From Arthrobacter sp. MYb213 (GTDB lineage: Bacteria > Actinomycetota > Actinomycetes > Actinomycetales > Micrococcaceae), in the NCBI RefSeq assembly GCF_002979915.1, contig NZ_PCQA01000004.1, positions 248,001 through 312,000 of the forward strand: a stretch of DNA of 64,000 nucleotides. The letters run 5' to 3'. Positions 36,430 to 45,844 of the stretch are shown here, one piece after another. Position 1 is the first letter of the stretch; each line of letters opens with the position of its first letter. Below the pieces are notes generated by a model that saw only the letters and a list, made by a program, of their open reading frames with translations, was not told the origin of the DNA and did not search any database. The position numbers and the translations under genes are program-made.

Positions 36430-37325
36430 GCTTCCGCGCTAAGCCCGCGCTGGATTCGATGTTCTGCGTGAGCTATATGGAAGCGTCGGCTTTCGGCACA
36501 GATAAAGACGATCATCGTCATGAAGACCAGTAACGCGGCAAACCACAAGGGTGCGCTGTCTTGGCGCCAAGCACTGAACGCGGCCGATAACATGCCGAGG
36601 CCGAAACCCGCGGCGAAGGCGTGACGGCCGCGTTCTGTCTGCGCGAAAGCTACTGCCAATAGTGTCACAGCAACACTTACGATACTGATCAGCAGTAAGT
36701 GTCCTGGACTGTTCCAGCCGGCGGCAGAGAGCCACAGCTGCACGGTGAATACCAACGAAAAGCCACTGAATAAGCTCACGGGTAGATCGGTGGCAATGCG
36801 CTCTAAATGATTGCGTGCGGTCTGTCGATTCATTTGGAGCATTCCATACAACCCGAAGCCGGTAGCCAAGGTTGCAAGTATCGCTCCTGGCCAAAGCAAA
36901 AAACCGGCGGTAAAGGTCAGCGCGCAGGCCATCAACGCTGTGGCAGAGAGGCCATAGACGGTGATGGCTCGTTGCCTCCGCGAGGAAAGCTGATGAGGCA
37001 ACGCCGAATAAATGGCGCTGGCGATCATCAGCACCGCAATAGCTGGCCAGATGAATGCCAAAATTTGCGAGGTGTTCAAAATATCTGTTGAGGAATCAAA
37101 ACTGGTATCCAGCGCAGCGTTTAAGGAAGTGAGCAGCAACAGGACTGCGGCTAGTCCAAAAAGTCCGGAACGAACCTTGTCAAAGGTCTCTACTGCAGGA
37201 TTAGGGCGACGGTCAGGAGCAGCGTAGGGCAATTGCAGGCTCTGCTTTTGTGAGGCCGCGGCAATAGCCTGTTGGGCTGAGTCCACAAGCGAACGTAAAT
37301 TCTCGGTGGGCTGCGGCTCTGCCAT
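36426..37325 (-). CDS. Conserved multispan membrane protein, unknown function
   Basis: 299 residues with about eight hydrophobic segments after a soluble, Gln- and Ala-rich N-terminus of about 50 residues. I do not recognise a family. It has no signal peptide and no known motif; the C-terminal tail is charged. It stands alone, divergent from nothing close, and its 5' side faces the pseudouridine synthase terminator region. Confidence 0.6.
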   Translation of the reverse strand: MAEPQPTENLRSLVDSAQQAIAAASQKQSLQLPYAAPDRRPNPAVETFDKVRSGLFGLAAVLLLLTSLNAALDTSFDSSTDILNTSQILAFIWPAIAVLMIASAIYSALPHQLSSRRQRAITVYGLSATALMACALTFTAGFLLWPGAILATLATGFGLYGMLQMNRQTARNHLERIATDLPVSLFSGFSLVFTVQLWLSAAGWNSPGHLLLISIVSVAVTLLAVAFAQTERGRHAFAAGFGLGMLSAAFSAWRQDSAPLWFAALLVFMTMIVFICAESRRFHIAHAEHRIQRGLSAEA

Positions 37326-37428
37326 CGGTTACCGTCCTTAGCTGTGTGCTTCAAAAACCCAGACGCTACTCGTCAGGTGTGTGCAACAGCCTAGGATAAT
37401 CCACTGGCTTTTAGAAGAGGGGCTTGGT

Positions 37429-38442
37429 CTAGGGCGCTTCTATTAGACGTTGTTGCGAGCTGAAACTACGCGGTTTTCCGGTGAGTGGGTCGGTAAAAGA
37501 AATTGTGTGGGCCAGCAGCTGCAATGGGCGCGAGTAGTCATCTGGAGCCAAATCCCACAGCCGCGGGTAGAACGCATCATTGATGATGCCCAGCCCCAGA
37601 GATGCTAGATGGACACGTAACTGGTGGGTTTTGCCCGAAAGCGGGTCTAGCTCCATCATGGCAACTTTCAAGCCAGCATGATGACCTTTGCTAGTACCGA
37701 TGGCGCCCACAGAAATTTTAGTTTGTGCGTTGGGTACGCCCTCTTCAACTGAGGAACGAAGCTGGCCCTTGAGCTTGGCCATCCGGTTTTCAAAGACCAG
37801 AGGCATTGACTGCAATAGCGCATGTAATTCTTGGGCAGTGCGCACGTTGGGGTGCTCTCCATTAGCTTCCAGCACCCGACCGGTCTCTAGATCTGCCCCA
37901 GGCTCTAGGGCAACGACCGCCTGATATTTTTTGGAGATTTTTCGATTCTCAAAAAGCATTTGATATGCACCGCGAGTTTGCGGGTTTGCCGCGAACAAGA
38001 TCACCCCGGCGGTGGCTCGGTCTAATCGGTGCATGGGAACCAGATCGGGGTTCCCTACTTGGTTGCGCAGACGGACCAACGCGGATTCCTGGATGAACCG
38101 ACCGCCCGGAGTGGAAGGCAAGAAATGGGGTTTGTCCAAGGCAATGAGGTGCTCATCTTGATGCAAGATTTTTGCTTCAAAGGGAATCGGAGTTTCCGCC
38201 GGCAACGAGCGGTAATACCAAATGAACTCGTGCTCGCCCAGTGTGGTGTTGATATTTAATGGAACCCCACCGAGGCCAACGATCTCCTGCTTATCAAAAC
38301 GACGCATGAGACCTTCCGGATCTACATGGCCGAAGCGTTCTAACAGGTAGTCTGCGACGGTATCCCACGGCCCGTCCTTGGGCACACGCAAACGTGTTGC
38401 GTTGACGCCGTTACGTACCGGGAGTGGGGAGAGCATAGCCAT
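37429..38442 (-). CDS. RluA-family pseudouridine synthase
   Basis: About 337 residues. The catalytic motif is MHRLDRATAGVILFA, with the Asp of HRLDR as the nucleophile, preceded by the binding motif LIALDKPHFLPSTPGG and followed by GKTHQLRVHLASLG. The protein converts uridine to pseudouridine in rRNA or tRNA; the N-terminal part lacks an obvious S4 domain. Target uridine unknown. The start is not certain: ATG 38442 or 38436 follows a weak site, while GTG 38469 would overlap the glycosylase gene by 22 bases. It follows that gene on the same strand. Confidence 0.8.
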   Translation of the reverse strand: MAMLSPLPVRNGVNATRLRVPKDGPWDTVADYLLERFGHVDPEGLMRRFDKQEIVGLGGVPLNINTTLGEHEFIWYYRSLPAETPIPFEAKILHQDEHLIALDKPHFLPSTPGGRFIQESALVRLRNQVGNPDLVPMHRLDRATAGVILFAANPQTRGAYQMLFENRKISKKYQAVVALEPGADLETGRVLEANGEHPNVRTAQELHALLQSMPLVFENRMAKLKGQLRSSVEEGVPNAQTKISVGAIGTSKGHHAGLKVAMMELDPLSGKTHQLRVHLASLGLGIINDAFYPRLWDLAPDDYSRPLQLLAHTISFTDPLTGKPRSFSSQQRLIEAP

Positions 38443-38447
38443 AAGGG

Positions 38448-39263
38448 CTATTCTTTCATTTCCTGGCACGCGGGGCAGTAATAGCAGTCTCGTTCTTGCC
38501 CAGTATTCTGCGCGGCGAGTTTAAACAGTTGAATTTTAGTTCCGCAACGCAGACACGGTTTTGCTGCACGCCCGTAAACCCAGAGTGGCTCTCTACTGTG
38601 TGGATCTCCAGTAGTAACTCTTCTACCTCGATCTTTGTTCACCTGCAGCAGCCGGTGGGAGAGCTCAATGATCCGCGCTAAATCCTTGAGTCTGCCTACC
38701 GGCGTCAAAGGGTGGGTCCTGGCCAGAAACAGCACTTCGCACCGGTATACGTTACCGATTCCAGCTAACAACCGTTGGTCCAACAAGGCGTCGCCAATGC
38801 TTCGCTCGGGGTCAGCCAACAGATTCTTTCTCGCCTGCTCTGGATCCCAATCAGCGCCTAAGAGATCTGGTCCAAGGTGGCCGACTAGGTCTTGCTCGTG
38901 GTCGGTGGGAATCAAATCCACCTGAGCAATATCAAAACCGACGGCAGTGGCAGATTCGGTATAGAGCACGACTCGGGCTGTGTGCGCTGGACGTTTCCAC
39001 CGTTCGGCAGGGGAATATACATCCCAGCGGCCCTCCATCAGCAAATGAGAATGCAGGGTCACCGGTTCAAAATCGCTATCGGAAGGTGGCACTAGGCGCA
39101 TCAGCAGGTGTTTGCCTCGCGGGCGGACCGCGTCAACCGTATAGTCGCTGAGATCTGTCGTGGCTAATTGAGGAACTCGAAAGTCACTGCGTAGTAGCTT
39201 GTGGCCGGCCAAGGCTAGATGCAACCGAGCAGTGGCTCGATAGACGGAATCACCTTCGGGCAT
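38448..39263 (-). CDS. Fpg/Nei-family DNA glycosylase (Nei2-like)
   Basis: 271 residues. The mature N-terminus is PEGDSVYRATA, where Pro is the catalytic nucleophile and Glu the second catalytic residue, as in endonuclease VIII. The H2TH region is ALLDQRLLAGIGNVYRCEVLFLARTHP, and a C-terminal zinc finger CLRCGT...CYYCPAC follows. It removes oxidised bases and nicks the strand in base excision repair. It lies 23 bases after lhr on the same strand, a pairing often seen in Actinobacteria, and likely shares its transcript. Confidence 0.9.
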   Translation of the reverse strand: MPEGDSVYRATARLHLALAGHKLLRSDFRVPQLATTDLSDYTVDAVRPRGKHLLMRLVPPSDSDFEPVTLHSHLLMEGRWDVYSPAERWKRPAHTARVVLYTESATAVGFDIAQVDLIPTDHEQDLVGHLGPDLLGADWDPEQARKNLLADPERSIGDALLDQRLLAGIGNVYRCEVLFLARTHPLTPVGRLKDLARIIELSHRLLQVNKDRGRRVTTGDPHSREPLWVYGRAAKPCLRCGTKIQLFKLAAQNTGQERDCYYCPACQEMKE

Positions 39264-39286
39264 GAGGACTCCTGAAATTGTGGTGG

Positions 39287-42200
39287 CTACCGGCGGAACC
39301 GGATGCCTTGCGGGGTGGAATAAAATCCGGCGGCAAGTAGCGGCGCGGCCAACGGATGCGAACTGACCGATTCGCCGTTGACCGTGGCAATGGCAATCTT
39401 GTCTACCTTTGCGGTGCGCAACGTCGTCACCAGTTCAGAGGCAAGTAGCTGCCACGCATCTTCTGAATGCTCACCAAAGGTTAGTACGGTTCGGCCTCCA
39501 CGTTCCAAATAGAAGCAGAGCGAACCATCGAGAAATCCGACTAAAGCACCAGCTTTACGCCCCGGCCGGTGCCCGGTATCGCCCACCGGCCAAGGTAATG
39601 CTCCACCATAGGGGTTTGCCGGGTCAGTGGAAGCTAAAACAGTGGCAGTGGATTTGCGGCGTGGATCATCTGGCAACACAAAACCGCGCAACCGGTCGAT
39701 GGTGTTAGAAGTGGAGAACTGGGCGGCGCCGAGCTTCTCGATGAAGTATCCGCGGCGGGCATGGCCCGCTTCTTCGAGTTTGGACAGCACCCGGTAGAGC
39801 TGGCCAAATCCTCCGGGCACCGCTTCGGCAGCAACCGAACCCCGGGTGAGTACCCCATAGCGCTCTAAGAGCACCTCGGCGGTGGCATGGGCGGCGATGG
39901 TCGGGTCTGTGACAGGAGACGGGAGTAAAGCCCACCTTGCACCACCACGCAGCGAACGAGCGGACTGCCCTGCTTGTTCGCGAGCCAAACGGTTTAACCC
40001 TGACAGCCTGTTAAGTCTTGCCGCGCGTGCACGTGGGGCCGGCTTAGCGATTTTATGCGCGGTGCTGCCACCGGCAAGATAACCACGCACCGGGGTGAGC
40101 GTGTCCGGGGAGATAAAACCGGCCCAGAACAAGTTCCAACAGGACTCGGTAATTTCTTGATTGCTTGGTGGAGCCTCTTCGCTGTGCTGTAGTAGCGCCG
40201 CAATTTCTTCGGTGAAATATGCACCGGTACTTTGAAATGAATTCAGCACCTTTAAGTCCAGCGCGCTCAACTCGCTGGTATTTCCTCCGGGAAGGGTGAG
40301 CGCTGCATGCTCGGCGGTGTGTAGGGATAGCCATCCGTCCTTGCCTCCGGCGGCTCCGGCACCACAAATCAGCACATCACCAGAGCTGGTTAATTCATCT
40401 AACCAAGCACTCTGATAATTGCGTAGTCGAGCTGGAAGAATGAATGACTCAAGTGCCGAGGCAGGAAGATCTGCGCCAGCTAATTGAGCAATCACTTCGT
40501 AGACCCCATCGCTTCCGGTCAGCTGGGAGCCGACCTGCTGCCAGGCGGGCAAGAACCGGGCATAGGTGGCTTGGTCTACCGGTTCCACCTCGGCACGTAA
40601 AGCCGCTAACGAGCGGGTGCGGATAGTGCGCAAAACCTGAATATCGGTATATTCATCCCCGGAAACACCTTCCGGGACTAGCTCTAAGGGACGGAAAGCT
40701 CCTAGCGATAATCGTCCGGCGGCCACGAGTTGGTCCATCACCGGACGCAACATCGCCACACCGAGCCCCAATGCTGCTGCTAATTCGCCGGCCGTGAAAG
40801 GCGTGTGCGTGCGCGCATACCGAGAGACCAAATCCTGAACCGGCTGTGTTGCGGGTTCCAAGAATGAGGCGGGAATGCCAGTAGGTAGTGGGGTGCCTAA
40901 AGCATCACGAAGATTAGCGGCATCTTCGATGGCCGCGTAAGAGTGCTGGCCTCCCAAACGTAGGGTGAATGCGCGGCGGGTGGCGACCAAAGCTTCGGCG
41001 TGGATTCGCGCGCTCTGCTCATCAAGTGCTTCATCCTCGAGTTCCGGATGGCGTAAGCGCAGTGCAAGCTGGGCTGCGCTCATCGGTCCGAGCAGACGCA
41101 ACAGATCCGCCACTCCTTCGACCCCACTGAAGCGACGGGTTGGTGCTAGATGTTGCAGCTGGTCGCCAAGCTGCGCGATCACCTGTGCGTCGAGTACCTC
41201 GCGAACGTCGTTGCGGCCCAGCAATTCACCAAGCAGCACCGGGTCAAGGCTAAGTGCCGCGGCACGGCGCTCAGCCAAAGGCGCATCAGACTCATAGAGG
41301 AACTGCGCCACGTAGCCAAAGAGCAAGGATTGTGCGAATGGGGACGGGAGTTCTGTTTGTACCTCCACCAGCCGGATGGCGCGGGAAGACACTTGGGAGA
41401 GGATTTCACGCAGCGCTGGTAGGTCATAGACGTCGTTCAGGCATTCGCGCACGGTTTCCAAGATGATTGGGAAGTCCGGGTAGTTACGCGCTACGTCTAG
41501 CAGCTGACTGGCGCGTTGGCGTTGCTGCCATAAGGGAGTGCGTTTGGTGGGATTGATTCGTGGAAGTAGTAAAGCACGCGCGGCACACTCACGGAAGCGG
41601 GCGGCAAACAATGCCGAGTTCGCTACCTGGGAGGTGACCACGTCAACGATTTCATCTGCTTCGAACGCGAAGAGTTCAGCCCCTGGCGGTTCGTCATCCA
41701 TCGCGGGGATGCGCAAAACAATCCCGTCATCGGCGGCCATCGCTGAGGCGTCTAGCCCCCAGCGTTCACGTACTCGGGCCCCAATCGCTAAGGCCCACGG
41801 TGCGTGGACGGCCAGTCCGAAGGGGGAGTGCAACATGACGCGCCAGTCGCCCAGCTCGTCGTGGAAGCGTTCGATGACAAAGTTTTGATGGTTCGGCACC
41901 TGACCGGTGGCGCGTTGTTGTTCGGCTAGATAATTCAGCAGGTTATTAGCGGCGTACGAGTCCAGCCCGTTATGTTCCAGCCGTGAGGCGGCCTCCCCGC
42001 GTTCTTCGGCGAGCAGCCCGGCGGTAAATTTACCTAGCTCGGCGCCCAGCTCTACCGGGCGGCCCAGCCCATCACCGTGCCAGAACGGTAGTTTGCCTGG
42101 CTGGCCGAAGGCCGGGGTGACAAGCACCCTGTCGTGGGTGATGTTCTCAATACGCCAGCTGGTAGCTCCGAGCGCGAAGACGTCTCCCACCCGAGATTCA

Positions 42201-43951
42201 TAGACCATTTCTTCGTCGAGTTCGCCCACTCGTTTAGGGGCTTTGTCATCTTCCGAGCCGGCGAGAAATACACCGAATAGTCCGCGGTCCGGGATGGTGC
42301 CACCGGAAATCACCGCAAGGCGTTGGGCTCCGGGGCGTGCGGTGAGAGTTCCAGCGTCACGGTCCCAGACAAGTCGTGGCTTCAACGTGGCAAACTCATC
42401 AGAAGGGTACTTACCCGAGAGCATATCTAAGGTGGCGAGGTAGACGCTGCGTGGCAGCTGCTGGTAGGGGGCGGCCCGGCGAACCGTATCAAACCAGGCC
42501 TCGACGTTTAGTTCATCCATGGCGACCGCTGCGAGCGTTTGTTGGGCCAGCACATCTAACGGGTTGGCTGGGATCACCATTTTTTCAATGGCGCCATCTC
42601 GCATGCGGGTGACTACAAGCGCGGTGGAGAGCAGATCTGCGCGGTGTTTAGGGAAGAAAATACCCTTGGACACGGAACCCACCTGGTGTCCGGCACGTCC
42701 GACACGTTGTAATCCGGAGGAGACGGAGTTGGGGGATTCGACCTGAATGACCAGATCAACTAGTCCCATATCGATACCCAGTTCCAGTGAACTGGTGGCA
42801 ACTACCGCGCGTAGCCTACCGAGTTTGAGGTCTTCCTCGATTTGGGCTCGAGAATCTTTAGATACCGAACCGTGGTGCGCTCGCGCGAGCAGTGGGGCTT
42901 GCGGGTCGCTGGGCGCGGAGGATCCGGCTTGCGCCATCATTACCGCGGGAGTTGTACCGGAAGTATTCTCGGCTGAAAACCCCTCACGTTCGGCGTAGAT
43001 CTCGTTGAGCCTACCGGTGAGCCTTTCGGCTAACCGGCGCGAATTCGCGAAGATAATTGTCGAGTGGTTGGCCAGAACCAGATCAACGAGTTGATTCTCC
43101 ACATGCGGCCAGATGCTTGCCCCCGCGGTGGGAGAGGAACCAGGACCGAGGTCGTGGGCACCTGCCGCAGCCGGCAGGTCTGTCATATCTTCTACCGGAA
43201 CGCGGACCGCTAGTTCCCATTTTTTGGTGGATTTTGGGCGCACAATATTTGCTGGCGCAGAACCTGCAAGGAATCGAGCTACTTCTTCGGGCGGCTCGAC
43301 GGTGGCCGAAAGCCCAATGCGTTGGGCAGGCACCGACAATAATGAATCGAGGCGTTCTAAAGATAAAGCTAAGTGGGTGCCGCGTTTGGAACTAGCGATT
43401 GCATGCACCTCATCGATGATGATGGTGTGCACATTCGTCAAGGTCTGCCGTGCCTGGCTGGTCAACATCAGATACAAAGATTCGGGTGTGGTGATCAGAA
43501 TGTCCGGCGGGTTTTTTAGCAACTGTCTGCGCACGTTCGGGGGAGTGTCCCCGGAGCGTACACCCACCGAAACCGAGGGTTGAGAGATTCCCAAGTCATG
43601 CGCTGTGGCGCGGATTCCGGCCAGTGGGGAACGCAGGTTGCGTTCAACGTCCACCCCCAGAGCCTTCAGCGGTGAAATGTAAAGTACCTTAGTGCCGGCG
43701 CCGGAGCCTTGGGTGGTTTCGGGTTCCAGCCCTGGCAGCGCTGGTTTGGGAACTTCGGCTTGGTGAAGCCGGTCCAATGCCCAGAGGAACGCCGCCAGGG
43801 TTTTACCCGAACCAGTGGGCGCAATGACCAGGGTGTGGTGGCCGCTGGAGATTGATTCCCAGGCGCCTACTTGGGCCGCCGTTGGTTCGGAGAAAACGTC
43901 AGTGAACCATTGACGGGTCGCTGCGCCAAACCTGGAAAGAATCTCGTTCAT
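39287..43951 (-). CDS. lhr: Large DEAD/DEAH helicase Lhr
   Basis: About 1554 residues. The N-terminal helicase core has Walker A APTGSGKT, the DEVH box IIIDEVHA and motif VI QRVGRAGHQ. A winged-helix/beta-barrel (Lhr core) and a very large C-terminal extension follow, as in the actinobacterial Lhr (1500 or more residues). Mycobacterial Lhr is a 3'-5' ssDNA-dependent ATPase and helicase that prefers RNA:DNA hybrids and is induced by mitomycin C. ATG 43951 was chosen because the conserved part begins directly; an upstream start at 44029 overlaps the regulator gene. It is followed by the Nei2-type glycosylase gene, so both are likely DNA repair partners. Confidence 0.9.
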   Translation of the reverse strand: MNEILSRFGAATRQWFTDVFSEPTAAQVGAWESISSGHHTLVIAPTGSGKTLAAFLWALDRLHQAEVPKPALPGLEPETTQGSGAGTKVLYISPLKALGVDVERNLRSPLAGIRATAHDLGISQPSVSVGVRSGDTPPNVRRQLLKNPPDILITTPESLYLMLTSQARQTLTNVHTIIIDEVHAIASSKRGTHLALSLERLDSLLSVPAQRIGLSATVEPPEEVARFLAGSAPANIVRPKSTKKWELAVRVPVEDMTDLPAAAGAHDLGPGSSPTAGASIWPHVENQLVDLVLANHSTIIFANSRRLAERLTGRLNEIYAEREGFSAENTSGTTPAVMMAQAGSSAPSDPQAPLLARAHHGSVSKDSRAQIEEDLKLGRLRAVVATSSLELGIDMGLVDLVIQVESPNSVSSGLQRVGRAGHQVGSVSKGIFFPKHRADLLSTALVVTRMRDGAIEKMVIPANPLDVLAQQTLAAVAMDELNVEAWFDTVRRAAPYQQLPRSVYLATLDMLSGKYPSDEFATLKPRLVWDRDAGTLTARPGAQRLAVISGGTIPDRGLFGVFLAGSEDDKAPKRVGELDEEMVYESRVGDVFALGATSWRIENITHDRVLVTPAFGQPGKLPFWHGDGLGRPVELGAELGKFTAGLLAEERGEAASRLEHNGLDSYAANNLLNYLAEQQRATGQVPNHQNFVIERFHDELGDWRVMLHSPFGLAVHAPWALAIGARVRERWGLDASAMAADDGIVLRIPAMDDEPPGAELFAFEADEIVDVVTSQVANSALFAARFRECAARALLLPRINPTKRTPLWQQRQRASQLLDVARNYPDFPIILETVRECLNDVYDLPALREILSQVSSRAIRLVEVQTELPSPFAQSLLFGYVAQFLYESDAPLAERRAAALSLDPVLLGELLGRNDVREVLDAQVIAQLGDQLQHLAPTRRFSGVEGVADLLRLLGPMSAAQLALRLRHPELEDEALDEQSARIHAEALVATRRAFTLRLGGQHSYAAIEDAANLRDALGTPLPTGIPASFLEPATQPVQDLVSRYARTHTPFTAGELAAALGLGVAMLRPVMDQLVAAGRLSLGAFRPLELVPEGVSGDEYTDIQVLRTIRTRSLAALRAEVEPVDQATYARFLPAWQQVGSQLTGSDGVYEVIAQLAGADLPASALESFILPARLRNYQSAWLDELTSSGDVLICGAGAAGGKDGWLSLHTAEHAALTLPGGNTSELSALDLKVLNSFQSTGAYFTEEIAALLQHSEEAPPSNQEITESCWNLFWAGFISPDTLTPVRGYLAGGSTAHKIAKPAPRARAARLNRLSGLNRLAREQAGQSARSLRGGARWALLPSPVTDPTIAAHATAEVLLERYGVLTRGSVAAEAVPGGFGQLYRVLSKLEEAGHARRGYFIEKLGAAQFSTSNTIDRLRGFVLPDDPRRKSTATVLASTDPANPYGGALPWPVGDTGHRPGRKAGALVGFLDGSLCFYLERGGRTVLTFGEHSEDAWQLLASELVTTLRTAKVDKIAIATVNGESVSSHPLAAPLLAAGFYSTPQGIRFRR

Positions 43952-43991
43952 GGAATTGATACTACGTTGTGGGGACCGACAAGAAGTGGCA

Positions 43992-44294
43992 TTATTCGCC
44001 AGCCGTAATTTCACGTAAGGCTGCCACATGTCCGACGTAGGCGTCCCGACCGGGCCTGGTTAAGGAGACTCGCATATGGCTGCGGCCTAGCTTGGTGAAT
44101 CGTTCGATTTGGATATAACCGGTGTCGGTAAGTTGCTTCAGATGTTTGCTGAGTACGGAGTCTGCAACGTTCAAAGCATCACGGAGGTACGCGAACTCTG
44201 CCCATTGCACGGGCGCAAGGCTGGCGCAGATGCGCAGCCTAATCGGTGCATGGATCAGCTCGTCGAAGCGTGCCTCATTAGCTTGCTTGTTCAT
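43992..44294 (-). CDS. Winged-helix transcriptional regulator (HTH_34-like)
   Basis: 100 residues. The sequence RLRICASLAPVQWAEFAYLRDALNVADSVLSKHLKQLTDTGYIQIERF is a winged helix of the ArsR/MarR-like HTH_34 family. Its start overlaps the end of the membrane protein gene by 17 bases, with AGGA six bases upstream, so the two are translationally coupled. Twin palindromes before the first gene of this unit are its likely operators (inference). Such units often pair a regulator with membrane proteins sensing envelope stress. Confidence 0.8.
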   Translation of the reverse strand: MNKQANEARFDELIHAPIRLRICASLAPVQWAEFAYLRDALNVADSVLSKHLKQLTDTGYIQIERFTKLGRSHMRVSLTRPGRDAYVGHVAALREITAGE

Positions 44295-44742
44295 TTCCGT
44301 CCTTGATGCGCGAAGTGATCGTTTCCCGGCGCATGACCCACAATGCGGTGCTAAGCACAGCGAATACTGTCATGAACTTGAGTGCGACAAACAACCAGGT
44401 CTGCGGAATCCAGAAATTACTGAATTGCATCCCGGCCATCATGAGACAAACGCCAAGCATGTATTTGCCGGAGTGATTGAGCGCTGGCCGGGATTTTGCG
44501 CGCTTGCGAGACCAATAGATGTACCAAACCAACGGGGCCAAGAAAAGTAACAAAGACCAGTACCACAGTGCTGAGTTGATGACTCCGTGAAGTGAGAAGA
44601 TGGCTGCACAGATCAATGCCAAGCTAAGTAATAAACCGCGTGGTGGCTCTGTAGCACTTACGCTGGCAGTGGATGCTTCCTCGGCTTGAGCGAGAAGTGC
44701 TTTAGCGTCATGAGCTGGCTGATTCTGTGCTGCCGGGTTCAT
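44278..44742 (-). CDS. Small membrane protein, paralogue of the next upstream gene product
   Basis: 154 residues. A soluble N-terminus with an acidic/alanine-rich stretch (AKALLAQAEEASTAS) leads into four hydrophobic segments (about 37-140). It resembles the product of the upstream gene (44801-45265): both have a similar N-terminal ALL.QA/ELLTTA-like piece, and both a middle RKRAKSRPALNHSGKYM / RNRVKARPVLDGSATYS block. GAGGAG lies six bases before the start. Function unknown. Confidence 0.65.
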   Translation of the reverse strand: MNPAAQNQPAHDAKALLAQAEEASTASVSATEPPRGLLLSLALICAAIFSLHGVINSALWYWSLLLFLAPLVWYIYWSRKRAKSRPALNHSGKYMLGVCLMMAGMQFSNFWIPQTWLFVALKFMTVFAVLSTALWVMRRETITSRIKDGNEQAS

Positions 44743-44800
44743 GGTGGGCTCCTCTTTGTGGATTGATGCGGAAGCTTTGAATGTGAGGGAACTTAGCTAG

Positions 44801-45265
44801 TCACACGGATCGCTCCAGAGCGTCCTGCACTCGATCCTTATCCAACGCTCGTTGCGCGGAGGAGAGCAGCTGCCACAGAATAAAGCAGGAGATGATCCAT
44901 TTGGCTCCGATAGCGCCAAGGTCCACGGCGGTCCACATGCGTAAGCAGGCTACGGCGATTAATCCCAGAAAGAAATACCAGCTGTAGGTAGCTGAACCAT
45001 CGAGTACAGGGCGAGCCTTGACTCGATTTCGTGTCGAAAAAAATTGCACCAGCAGTACCGGGAGGATTAAAGCTGCCAGCCACAGGAGGGCGGTTCCTGA
45101 GATAACGTCCGCAAGGCTCAGCACTGTGCTGGCGATGAAGGCATATACGAGCAGGAAGACACGGGTCGAACCGTCAGTCGAAACCACCGTGTGAGTAGCT
45201 CGATCAGCGGTTGTCAAAAGTTCAGCTGCAGTCAGCTTATCGATCTGTTCCTGCTCATTAGTCAT
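44801..45265 (-). CDS. Small membrane protein, first gene of the regulator unit
   Basis: 154 residues with four hydrophobic segments and a soluble N-terminus (TNEQEQIDKLTAAELLTTADRATHTV). I start at ATG 45265 with GAGAAAG upstream, because an earlier ATG at 45283 would lie inside the first palindrome. It is the first gene of a three-gene unit with a paralogous membrane protein and a winged-helix regulator. The twin operators before it suggest tight control. Function unknown; an antimicrobial-peptide, membrane-stress or osmotic sensing role is possible. Confidence 0.65.
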   Translation of the reverse strand: MTNEQEQIDKLTAAELLTTADRATHTVVSTDGSTRVFLLVYAFIASTVLSLADVISGTALLWLAALILPVLLVQFFSTRNRVKARPVLDGSATYSWYFFLGLIAVACLRMWTAVDLGAIGAKWIISCFILWQLLSSAQRALDKDRVQDALERSV

Positions 45266-45274
45266 GACTTTCTC

Positions 45275-45316
45275 ACTTTCCATTACGGAAAGTCTTGTCT
45301 TTCCTTAATGGAAAGT
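45275..45316. promoter_or_regulatory. Twin palindromic operators before the membrane/regulator unit
   Basis: Site 1 is ACTTTCC-N5-GGAAAGT (45275-45293, perfect 7-base arms). Site 2 is CTTTCC-N5-GGAAAG (45299-45315, perfect 6-base arms). Their centres are 23 bases apart, about two helical turns. On the minus strand TTGACT near 45318 overlaps site 2, so the regulator would sit on the promoter. Confidence 0.65.
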
Positions 45317-45328
45317 CAAGAGTAGTGT

Positions 45329-45787
45329 CTAAACGTGGTGGTACTTGCCGCCGGCGAGAATGTCTTGGGCCCGATAGAGCTGCTCGGTGAGGATAAGTCG
45401 CACCAGCTGGTGCGGGAAGACCAGCTTGGACAAGGACCACTCAAAGTTCGCTCGCTGATGAACCGAAGCGTCCACCCCGTAGGCCCCGCCAATGATGATG
45501 ACGACATTGCGTGAAGAATCTATTGGAGCTCGAAGTGTATTCGCCAACGCGGGGGAGTCCACGTTTTTGCCACGTTCGTCGAGCAACACCACAAAATCGC
45601 GGTCATCGATCTTCGCGAGGATTCGTGCCGATTCTTCGATACGTGCCGCATCATTTTCACGCGAAGAATGGTTAAGCAACTGCCATGACAGGTCAAAAGG
45701 CTTCTTCAGGCGCTTTTCGTAGCGAGTAATTCCCTCATCTACCCAGGACTCATGCTTTTTGCCGATGGCCAATATCTTGATCGTCAT
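45329..45787 (-). CDS. rlmH: 23S rRNA (pseudouridine-1915-N3)-methyltransferase
   Basis: 152 residues. It has the SPOUT-class knot signature: VVIIIGGAYGVD (SAM-binding GG loop) and the C-terminal RLILTEQLYRAQDILAGGKYHHV, close to the typical E-Q-x-Y-R-A-x-x-I-x-x-x-x-P/K-Y-H-H/x end. The enzyme methylates pseudouridine 1915 in helix 69 of 23S rRNA on the assembled ribosome. ATG 45787 starts the conserved TIKILAIGKKHE; a longer start would run into the PAP2 gene. Its gene overlaps nothing else on the minus strand. Confidence 0.9.
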   Translation of the reverse strand: MTIKILAIGKKHESWVDEGITRYEKRLKKPFDLSWQLLNHSSRENDAARIEESARILAKIDDRDFVVLLDERGKNVDSPALANTLRAPIDSSRNVVIIIGGAYGVDASVHQRANFEWSLSKLVFPHQLVRLILTEQLYRAQDILAGGKYHHV

Positions 45788-45844
45788 GGTTCTATTGTTC
45801 CGTATAGCTCGTGGCGGAAGTTGCGTACCAACGTGCCCACTACG

